Part shown: positions 22,391 through 31,963 of the stretch, piece by piece
How positions within the stretch are numbered: position 1 is the first letter of the stretch
Layout: each line of letters starts with the position of its first letter
From: Monosiga brevicollis MX1
Taxonomy: Eukaryota; Opisthokonta; Choanoflagellata; Craspedida; Salpingoecidae
Direction of reading: 5' to 3'
DNA: 64,000 nucleotides
Assembly: GCF_000002865.3 (NCBI RefSeq)
Contig: NW_001865039.1
Span: 3,160,835 to 3,224,834 of the forward strand
The notes under the pieces: generated by a model
The model's database searches: none
Seen by the model: only the letters and a program-made list of their open reading frames with translations
What the model was told of the DNA's origin: nothing
Translations under genes and position numbers: made by a program

Positions 22391-25300
22391 ATGGCTGAGG
22401 AGGTGGCGGATGAGGAGTGGTTTGCTGGGCTGCAGGATAAGCACAGCATCGAGCAACGGTTGATGCAGCCCGGTATGTCGTTTTGCGCCACGACCGTCTT
22501 TTAACTATACATGTGGCCGAAGCCTTGAGCTGGGCGGCCTTGTGGTCCACCCTGGCTCCGGATTTATTTATCCGCCAGTTCTTTGCTTTGGCATCTCCTC
22601 CGAAACGACCTCAACCCCCCTTTTTATCTTGTGCAGGAGTGGCAGATGGGTCTTTCGTCTTGCGGTCGAGCGCGTCCGACCCTAATGCCTTTACGATGGT
22701 CGTGCGCTGGCAAGGCGCGCTCAAAAACTTTCGCATCTTTCAGGTGGGCTTTCCGATCATCTTTTCTCGTCACTACCGCCGCCTTCTCCGTGCCCGTGCC
22801 CGTGCCCGTGCCCGTGCCCGTGCCCGTGCATCCTCTTTTGTAAGCATGGCAACCTGGCCTTGACATAACGTTCGTGGCTTTAGCAAAATTACCTGTGGCA
22901 TGTTTCCCCGACCATTGGATACCCCAGTCTCGGCGCCCTTGTCCACACACACATTGCCGACGGCATCGCCTCGGGCGGCGACGAAATCAAGCTGATCCCC
23001 TTTCCCATCAACCCCAAAAGCGGGTCAACTTCCGCTGCACCCAACTTGGAGCCCGAGGAAACATATGAAGACCTGGAAACCATGCGTCCTCAGTTGCCTT
23101 CTTCCCCCATGCCAAGTCTCGGCTCCCGCACCAGCTCCGTCATGGGGCGAACGCCTTCCATGAGCCGACCCCTGCCAAGCCTGCCGGGCGCCAGAGGTGC
23201 CTCCGTTTCGTCCTCCGCCTCATTCCGTGCGCCCTTGCCCACGCCAGGGGCGCCGCCAACCACTTTGCCCACCATTGACGCCGACAATAGCACGGCGCCT
23301 GCCCTGCCCCCGAAGCAAACTCGCGGTGGACTCAATTTGCCCTCCGCTTCAACTACCAATCAACTAATGGCTCAGAGCGCCGAGCTATATAACAACAGCG
23401 ACGCCATTCAACAGAATGCCCCCACTGCCATGGATGATGGCGAACTCTACGGTAACACCGAGGCCGAAGAGTCTGTACGTCATGCTCCTCAACCTTTTTT
23501 CCCACCCCGACTCGTGAGCTCCAGCTTCCATGATTCAATTTCCTTGACGTGCCCTCCCTTGTTCACAGATTGCTCACGCCAGTGCACCAGCCATTGTCAC
23601 GAGCGATGACGGCGAACTGTACGGCAATGCTGAAGCGGAGCAAAGCTACATGGTACGCTTCTACCTTTCCTCGTTCCGTCTCGACGGTAGCTAGCTTCGG
23701 GCAGGAAGGTGTTGGTCTGCTGGAAGGTGCTTGGCTATGGTGCATGCACTGATCTCATCTATACTTGTCTTTGTCACCTGGCATATCACGCACCTTGGTA
23801 GCCCATGTCGGGGGGCGATGCCGATCAGCTGTACGGCAACGCTGAAGCTGAATCCAGCACTGCCGGGCTGCCAGCCCCGTTGCCGCGTGCTCCACTTGCG
23901 GCGCCCGGCATGCCCGCAGTTGCCGATGACGACGAGCTCTATGGTAACGCCGACATGGATCTGCCCGCCGCCCACAGTATGGATACCTACACACCCATGA
24001 CCGCCGACCTGCCGCCGCCTCGTGCCCCGGTCGAAGCTCCCGCTCCGGTCATTGTTGCTCAAGAGGATGATACATACGACGCCTTGCCGCCGCCTCGCGC
24101 CTCTGTCTCGTATCCTCCCGTTGCCCCAGTGTCGAACCCTGCTCCCATCATCGTGGCACAAGAAGATGACACCTACGACGCATTGCCTCCTCCCCGCGCC
24201 TCCATCTCTGCCCGGCCGGGTATGGCAGCCCCACCCGCTCCACTTTTTCAGGTGGAATACACACCACCCACGGAAGACGTAACCTATGGCAATGAGGACA
24301 ATGTTCCGAATCTGGGCTTTGGGCAGTCACAGCCTGCCCCGCACCTTGTGCATGGCGCTGTGGTGCCCGACGAGGAAGTCTACGGTAATGCGGAGCTCGA
24401 CGCTGCTCCCAACATCAGCTACCCCTCCGATGACATTTATGGCAACACGGAGGTTGACATGCACCACATGCAACAGACCTCGCCCCCTGCCACTTCTTTT
24501 GGAGCCGATTCTCGTCGTCAATCATTGCCGCTTCCTCTGCCCCCGCAACGCAATGCTTCCGTCAGCCAAGCTCCTGGATTCACCGCACCCCACACCATCG
24601 ATGCAGAGGCATTGGCCAACGATCTCATTTATGGCGAGGACGAGGCTCCCGAAGTCATTACTGGCTTTGGTGGTGCTGGCGGTGCTGGGGAAGACGACAT
24701 TTACGGCAACGCCGAGCTCGACAGTGGTGCGCCGGCCATTCCCGTTGTCGCGATGAACGACGATATGTATGGCAACACCGAGCTGGAGCGGGACATACCC
24801 GCGGCTACCGCCGTGGCTGCACCGGCCGTTCCCTTGCGGGACCCACCCGGAGGGCGGAGCCCTGCAGATAGCTATGGTTTTGATGAATATGACACCTCAG
24901 CCGGAGATGTCCTCAACTTTTCTTTCAACGTTGATCCCTCCACCGGTGGCTTTGAGGCCAACCTTGTCAGCGACTCGCCGTCACCGAGCGCGGCGCCAGG
25001 AGCAAGCGTCAACTCGTCTGATAGTGCTCCCCCGCCTTATGTTCCCCCGCCACGGGGCTCCTCCGTCTCGCAGTCTGCCAAAAACACGCCGTCCTTGCCG
25101 CCACGCACTTCGACCATTACGTCGCACCAGGCCCAGGCGGCCATGAGCTGTACGTGCATTGAGTTCAGCCTTTGGTTTTATCATTATTTTGCCAAAGTCT
25201 TGTCGTGGGACGAAACAATGCCGCCACTCACTGCCGACCTGTTCTCGTTGCCATTCCACCCTGATGTGATTTTGTTTGTTGATTTTGTGCTGTATCGGCT

Positions 25301-28117
25301 CCACAGACCGGGCTGATGCCTCGGAAAATCGGTTCCTGAGCATTTTGCAGTGCATCCTTGCCTGGGTTTTGCTTCTTTTTGTTATCTTAGGTGCGCAGAT
25401 ACCTGCCTGACCACCGCCGTGGGACGTGCCAGCTGCTGGACTGGGGCTGAGGTTGTGGTTACTGACGCTTTGTGTTTGGTGTCACACACAGGACTTTCCA
25501 TCAATGACTGGGCAGCTCTGAACGCCACCTTGGGCATGGGCACCACATCCATAACATACGGCCTCGTCGGCGCATGTGCTGGGAGCACGTGTTACAAATG
25601 TACGTGCTTGAGATTGACTTGGTGGCCGCCTGCAAGGGGTGAAAGCTTCACACGTGACCTTGGTATTGTATTGGACGCCGTTTGTTTTTTAAAAAAAAAT
25701 ATAGATGCCGACTTGCCCGACATACCCTCTCGATTGCAGGCAGCGCTGGCTTTCTTCTGCTTGGCGCTCGTTGGTGCCTTGCTGACTGCCCTCTTTGCCA
25801 CGCTTCAGGTAGTCAACTGCGTCACCACTCAAACGCGAGTTCTGCTCACTTGTCGTCATGAATTCACCGGCACCTGCACGTTCCCCACCTTCAGTTGTTG
25901 TCTTCAGTTTCCTTGCCTCCACCCTTGCCACAAGCCGTTGAACTCAGCAAGGGCCGTCTCTGGATCGGTTTTGCTGCGACCGGTACGATACGTCCTCGTC
26001 TGAAGGATTTTTTTTTCTCCTCTTGGCTCATTTTGCTTTGTGCTGTGCCCGATATGATAAGGCGTGATGGTGCTGGTCACGATTGCGCTGTTGGCAAGCG
26101 AAATGACCGATCTGGATGCGAGCTTGGTGGATTGTGTCTCCTTCACCAGCATGTTTGGCCTTGCCTGCGCCACTTTGATACTTTGGTGCGCTCACCTTGT
26201 CCTCCCCCCAACGTCCTCTGTCTCTTCTTTGCTTTTCTTTTTTGGCCCGCGTCCAAATATGGGGGATGAATTATGGTTGTTCTGTGAGCATCAAGGCAGA
26301 CATGCACCTTTCGTACATGCTGTCTGCGAACGATTCGTTCAAGACAATATTGACTTTGACTCAGTGCTCACGTGTGCCTTGACCGATTTGTGCGACGCTA
26401 CTGCCATGATACAGCACACTCGTCGTGCTCTTTACGTGGCCCGCCACATCCAGGCCGGTGGGCGCTGCATATGATGGCTTGCTCCGCTGGACAGGGCGCA
26501 TCACATGGACTTCCCGATGGCCCTGGATCGTCATTGTGTTCAGCAGTGCCTCCATGAGTCTCCTTGCTGCTGGTATGTGGTGCCACAAGGGCGGCAGTGA
26601 TTCTCTCCTACTTACTCCGGCAGCTCTGACTCATGCCGTCGACATCGGTTCCCTGCAGGTATTAGCTCCAATAACTGGTTTCTTGCCAACGATCTTGAAT
26701 TCGACTTGCATGCCGGCCACCAGTACGTGCTCTTGCTTGCTCTGCAACACACGGTGGCCCAAACGCTTGATCGCTTGGGGCGACACTTTCGCTCGCATTG
26801 TGGCGCACAGGCTCATGCCATCTCCCCGCCAGCTTGGCGTGCATTGCCGGGCCGACACGCAAGTCGCAGGCGGTCGAGAGTTTGTTCATGACTGATGCTA
26901 TCCTGGCGGGCTTGATGGTGCTATGGTTTGCTGCCATCGCCCTCGACTTGCTGGGCGTCCTCGTGTTGGAACGCTTTTCTTTGGGACAGTTTTTGCTTGC
27001 CCACGGCAATGCCGTTTGCACTCTTGCAGCCATCCTGATTGGTAAGCTGAAATCCTTCCCATGCCAAGTGAAGCAAACAGCAAAGAGACAGATACAAACA
27101 AGTACCGCAGGGTTGCGGCACATTATGGCGCGGACTTGACTTTTTCGACTGTGCCTTGCTGTCTTGTTGCGCAGTGATTCTTGGCCTGTCTGCTTCAGCC
27201 GTTTATGCGGTCTTGCTTCAAGACTCGCTGCTAGCGTATGTTTGCATTGTCATTCGTCGCGCATGGTCTCGTATTCTTTGAGTCCTAGTTCTGCGCCCTT
27301 GTGCCATCTCATTTCTCCGTCTCTGTATCCGACGCCCAACGGCCTCCTGAATTTGGCTCTTTTAACGCAGAACTTCGACCAGCATGAGCCTGGGTTTCAT
27401 CCTGTGCCTAGTGGGCTGGCTGTTGCAAGTCGTCTTTCTTCTAGTTTTGGGCCTCGCAATCAAATCGGGCTCGCCAGCGCAGGCGCGTGTCAAGCCTCAA
27501 ACCGCGCAAGCACGGATCGACGGTGTGCAAACAAGTCAGTGCCTGGGACCGTGTACCCTCGTTGTCGTTTGGGTATGGGCTCGAAACATGGCAGAATGTG
27601 TTGGCCTCACAAGACGGACGGTGTGCGCCATGCAGATGATGACGATTTGGGCATGCAAGAAAATCCATTGCTGGCCATGTCTCGAGGACAACTCAAGCTC
27701 GACGGGGACAATGGGCCGGGCGAAAGCATTGCCGATCCGCAAATTCAGCTCGGTGGAGTAACCACTGCAGACACGGTTCGTTTTGCTCTGGGCAGCCTCT
27801 CCGACTTGCGCGTGTCCCTATGCAAGGGCACGAATCGTTCTACTCGGCTTGTTAGTTTGTTGTGTGCTCATCTCGCGTTCTCGGATATCCATAGTCGGAC
27901 GCGCCAGTTAAAGCGTTTAGCAATACGAGCACTATTGAGCAGAGTGCCTAGGGTTTGTGGCAGGATTGACAACGCCGGGAGCGTCTGTCTCCTCACTCTT
28001 GCTCTTGGCTCTGACGATGAGTTGACACCATGTTATCACGCAGCGTGCAAATACCATGTCTTTTATGAAACGACTTTTGTATGTATGTGCGCGCGGGGGA
28101 GTGTATTTAGCCATTGA
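22391..28117 (+). CDS. SH2 protein with a YxN motif array and C-terminal eight-helix claudin-like membrane region
   Basis: Exons 22391-22472, 22637-22743, 22884-23474, 23569-23652, 23802-25149, 25307-25390, 25492-25599, 25705-25808, 25895-25982, 26062-26185, 26415-26722, 26811-27041, 27175-27235, 27371-27534 and 27636-28117 stay in frame for 1,321 codons plus stop. Residues 8-95 are an SH2 domain (EEWFAGLQ; FLVR-type GSFVLRSSAS; GALKNFRIFQ). Residues 100-735 are Pro-rich with many ELYGN/DIYGN-type motifs and two copies of DDTYDALPPPRAS. From residue 740 there are eight hydrophobic helices in two groups of four. The first loop has W, then YGLVGACAGSTC and SRLQAA, resembling the claudin W-GLW-C-C and LQAAR pattern. 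The last exon beyond about 27780 looks less protein-like, so the true C-terminus is uncertain. One transcript is inferred from phase continuity. Confidence 0.8.
22785..22830. repeat. (CCGTGC)n hexanucleotide array in an intron
   Basis: Six or seven tandem copies of ccgtgc lie in the second intron (22744-22883) of the SH2/membrane gene. Confidence 0.9.
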
Positions 28118-28328
28118 CCGAAATGACGCCGAGCGTGTTGCGGGAGCATCTCCCGCTGAAGTCTGCGAGCCAATTCAAAGTGACATACGTTTGCCGACGA
28201 GCGCCCCATCTTTTGTTGCTCTTCAATTGTTGGCGTACGCCATCACAATATGCACAACAAACAGAAAGACGCGGCTGTATCATATGCTTGAAGCAAGAAC
28301 ACGAAACACAAACAAGTACATGTACCAA

Positions 28329-28334
28329 AATAAA
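28329..28334 (+). terminator. Polyadenylation-type hexamer aataaa
   Basis: aataaa, 212 nt after the stop of the SH2/membrane gene on the plus strand, in the gap before the convergent coiled-coil gene. Assigned by position and sequence only. Confidence 0.5.
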
Positions 28335-28414
28335 ATTTTTATCACCTAGAGCCTAGAATGGCGTGAAATGAGGTAAACTTTAGCTAGGACACATGCCATA
28401 CGTCCACAGACACT

Positions 28415-30411
28415 CTACATGGTCTTGAGGCGGTTCGGTTTGAATGATTTTGGGGACGACGACAGCGACGGATTGCGATGGGACCGTATCCGTTCATCAC
28501 GTTGCTGGAGGCGAAAAGAAGCATCAAAGGTCGTGCTGGTGCGCGATTCACCACGCGAAGGTGTGGTCCATGTGCGTGCCAACGACTGTTTGATCCGCTG
28601 CATCTCGCGACGTTCCTCGCGCAATCGCTCCTTCAATTGCTCCTTCTCCAGCTAAGAAAGTCCCGGAAAAGAAACGGGGGAGGGGGGGGGGGGGGGGGCG
28701 TGAGTCAGCGCAACCAGCAACGCACAGTCAACACCCCACCAGCGTCCAGACGTTGACAGCGGGCAAATGCGTTGGCATTGTTGTGCCGCACAGGAGCCTA
28801 CCTGCTCTTGATAGCGCTTGCGCGAGAGCCAGTCTTGTACAGCCGACTGGACCAAGGTTTCACGTTCGGTCAAGAGGTCTTGGGATTCATCCAAAAGCTG
28901 CTGCCGGATTTGTTGCTCTAATTGTGCCTGTTTGGTCTCGGAGCGCTTCCGTTGCAGCCATTCGTGGTACGCCCTGTTCGCCTGTTGTGTGCTCGCACTG
29001 GCAGCACGTGAGTGTGCTGGATTGCGCCGATCTTCTCGCTGGCGCTGCCGCCGACGCTCCTCTCGCTCCTCTTCGTCCTTGCGCCGGCGCCAAGCCTCAA
29101 AGCTGCGCTGAGATTCTAATTGACGTTGCCTCTCAGCCTCTGGGTCACTGCTAGAGTTGGCGCGAAGAGTGTCTCGCATCGAACGTTGCTTGCGCGCATA
29201 CCAGGCCTCAAAAGCGTCACGAGCTTCTTCACTGGCAAAGCGATGTAAGCCCTTGCCAGGGCCCGTGAAGCTGGCTGTGTGCGCTGTTTGTGTGAGCGGA
29301 GGCAGGCAGCAATGTGCGATATGAGAAGGCACAGTCCAGTCAGACAAAGTGATGCGGGGTGTGCGGAGAAAAAGCAGGTTCATGAAATATCAGGAAAGGC
29401 GAAAGCGTCTTTACCAATGCGCGTGTGGGAACGGGGCTGGGCGGCTGAGGCCGGTCGTGGCCGGTCTGACGTTTGTGCCGGGGTGGGCCTTGAACTATAG
29501 TGGACAACGAGCAAGGCGATCAATATAAGAACTGGCGCGGGGTTGACAACTAAGACAAGGGCATGGTAGGAAGGGAGGGTGTTGCCGTTGTCAGGTCTTG
29601 AAACGAACCGATGGGGTCGAGCTGATTGAGCCCGCAATGGACGAGGGGGCGCTCGTGCAGCGCGAGTAAGGGGCGCACTATCGTCTGCGTCCTCTTCATG
29701 GTCTTCAAAGCGCAGTTCTGGGTGGACTGTTACGGCATCGGCATCAACGACTTCAATCTTGCCGCCACGTGCGATGACAACACTCTCCCTCTCGCTCATG
29801 TCTGGCTCTTGTGAGGCAGTCGCCGCTTCAGCATTTGCAGTCATTGTCGTGGGCGGAGCTTGTTCTTCCGGTGGCGGTGCTGACGATGCTGTTACGGGTT
29901 GCTGCTGTTGCGGCAGCGGAGCGGAAGTCGATGCAGGTTCACTGGGTGCCTGGATGCCTTCGTGAGGGTCCTGCGAGGATGTGGTGACAATGGGCAGGGC
30001 TGTTCCATCTGTTTCGACGGCGTCACCAGCCTTCGTATGGTTGCTGGGTGTGGTCGTGGCAGCAACCGAAAGATGCTCCTCATCATGCGTGGGCGGCAGA
30101 TCCGATGCGTTGGTACCACTGGCGTCCTCTTCGCTGATTTTTCCACCGCCGCCGCCACCGCTCATGTCTGCTGGGAGGCTGGAGATGATGGCGGCCAAGT
30201 TGAGACGGCCCACCAGAGCCGATGCGGTCGCCTCGGCGGCGGGTTTGACCTGTTGTGGTGAGGAGGTGGTTGCAGCCGGGGCACGGGGACCCTTGCGGCC
30301 GAGATCAGAGGGCTCGTACTCCTCAAGCATGTCTGAGAAGCGGACTTGCTTGTTGTGCTCGTCGCCGTCTGACGGAGGCGGCGCCAAGGTGTTGCTGCCG
30401 TCCTCGGCCAT
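28415..30411 (-). CDS. Coiled-coil protein with repeated WxxRK motifs (CCDC34/CCDC181/MAP9-like)
   Basis: Exons 30411-29609, 29494-29415, 29283-28802 and 28651-28415 give 533 codons plus stop. Residues 1-290 are acidic, low-complexity and probably disordered, opening MAEDGSNTLAPPPSDGDE with VRFSDMLEEYEPSD. Residues 310-450 contain four copies of a helical motif with Trp and a basic pair: AFEAWYARKQR, SFEAWRRRKDE, AYHEWLQRKRS and AVQDWLSRKRY, embedded in Arg/Glu-rich coiled coil. The tail is basic and Ser-rich. Repeated (F/Y)xxWxxRK motifs occur in cilia- or microtubule-associated CCDC proteins such as CCDC34, CCDC181 and MAP9. A microtubule or axonemal role is inference. The first ATG in good context was used as the start. 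Confidence 0.7.
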
Positions 30412-30882
30412 GATGACGAGACGGGCCGCCGGCGGCCGCTTGCGCTCAAAACTGCCGACACCAACCAACGCAACGCTAAAACTTCTTTCAAATGGGCGTA
30501 CAGTCTCTACAAGGACTACAGCCAGCACTGCCTGAGGACCACGAAGAAACCGTCGTTCGACCCCGGTGCCGCACAAGTCATCGGCGCTGCCAGCTTTGAA
30601 AAGTCCGCAGTTTGCATTAACCGCGATAAGTGTTGATGAGGCCGCAAATACTCGACTTGCTTTGAAGGGGATGTTACGTTGTGGTGGGAGGGTTTGCTGC
30701 GATAACTGTGATTGGTGATGCATTTACTACGATTCGGCTTGTTGCTGATTTGTTTATTGTGACGTTGTCAAACAACTGCAAAAGTCAACTGCTGTTGTGT
30801 TCATTCTTGCAGTCGTCAACACAAAAGTGCAAATGTCAGATTAAAATGTCAGATTAAAAGGGAAAGAAAGGCAAAATCTTGT
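30412..30882. other. Intergenic, same-strand
   Basis: 470 nt upstream of the WxxRK coiled-coil gene and downstream of the F-box-like gene. The open frame continues upstream of the chosen ATG for about 100 codons but with no family features. No separate gene is supported. Confidence 0.4.
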
Positions 30883-31539
30883 CTAGAACGCCGGAGCGGT
30901 GGTCAGCCAGGCGCGGGCGCGAGCGAGCTGGCGCTGGAGGCGGCTTTGATCGGTGGGGGTGAGCCACCGGCGCAGGGCAGGAGCACAGCGGCCCTCACAA
31001 TCTTCTAGAATGTCGCCAATTATGCATCGTTGTTGATTGAGCCATGCGGGGTCCGGCTTGATACCGGGTCGAGTCGAGCCCAACGCAGCATCGCAGCACA
31101 GCTGCACGACGTCTGCCAGGAGTGCGGTGTGGTTGCTCACGACTAGGAGGCGAACCACACGCGCATCTGCAAGAATGGGCCAGGCTTCGGGTAGATGCCG
31201 ATGGTGCCGCAGCCGGTAGGCAAGCGTGGGGCCCAGCTGGGGCCAGCGCGGGACCCGACTCTCCAGGCCCGCGAGGACAGGAGAGCCTTGAGCAAGGCGA
31301 ACGTCAGCGTGAAATAGCATGTCGTTGGGATCGCCATGCACAGGCCAGCCGACCCATGCAAAGGCACGCCAGTTGATGTGCCTCAGCAGAGCGTCGACGA
31401 CTTGCCGTCCTCGCCGGCACGAGGCCCGTAGGGCGCCCAGATCCGCCAGGCACAGCCAGCAAGCTACATGTTCCTCAAACACCGCATCCAATGCCAAAAT
31501 GGTCCAGATCACCGGCTCCGCTGTCTCAACGGGAGGCAT
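30883..31539 (-). CDS. F-box-like protein, single exon
   Basis: An uninterrupted 218-codon ORF from an ATG at 31539 to a stop at 30883, notable in a region where most genes have introns. Residues 8-60 (VIWTILALDAVFEEHVACW, LADLGALRASCRRGRQVVD, LLRHINWRAF) have the pattern of an F-box: hydrophobic helix, L-x-DL, C-x(3)-R. If so it would recruit targets to an SCF ubiquitin ligase through Skp1. The remaining 150 residues are Leu/Arg/Ala-rich and helical with no recognised substrate-binding repeats. The family call rests on pattern only. Divergent from the beta-helix gene. Confidence 0.6.
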   Translation of the reverse strand: MPPVETAEPVIWTILALDAVFEEHVACWLCLADLGALRASCRRGRQVVDALLRHINWRAFAWVGWPVHGDPNDMLFHADVRLAQGSPVLAGLESRVPRWPQLGPTLAYRLRHHRHLPEAWPILADARVVRLLVVSNHTALLADVVQLCCDAALGSTRPGIKPDPAWLNQQRCIIGDILEDCEGRCAPALRRWLTPTDQSRLQRQLARARAWLTTAPAF

Positions 31540-31776
31540 CAAGCCGTCCCAAAAAGCTCAAGGCCAGCCCAATCCCCGGTGCTTGCTCTTTCAATCCAGT
31601 TCTGGACCACCAAACCTCAAAAACTCGCCCCATTGATGAGCACGGCGAGAGGGAAAGGAGAGAGAGAGAGGAGAGACGCTTGAGAGAGAGAGAAAGAGAG
31701 AGAGATTAGCAAAGATGCAAAGGAAAAGCACAAACTACCACATGTGAGAGAAAAGCATAAACGAGAGGATTAAAGA

Positions 31777-31814
<38 letters not shown>

Positions 31815-31963
31815 TTGATGATTTGCTTCTCTCTCTTCCACACACACACACACACTTTTTTGCTCTCTCTCTCTTTTTTTTTTTTTTTAAACTTTGACTT
31901 CCCGTCTGCGGAGTTGATCATCATCTGGTTTGAGAGCAGAGATCGAGACGATCGGAGGGGGCG
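31540..31963. other. Divergent intergenic region with GA and GT repeats
   Basis: 424 nt with a GA-rich tract (about 31650-31708), a pure GT array at 31781-31811, CA and T runs at 31840-31888. No exon is seen. Confidence 0.6.
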
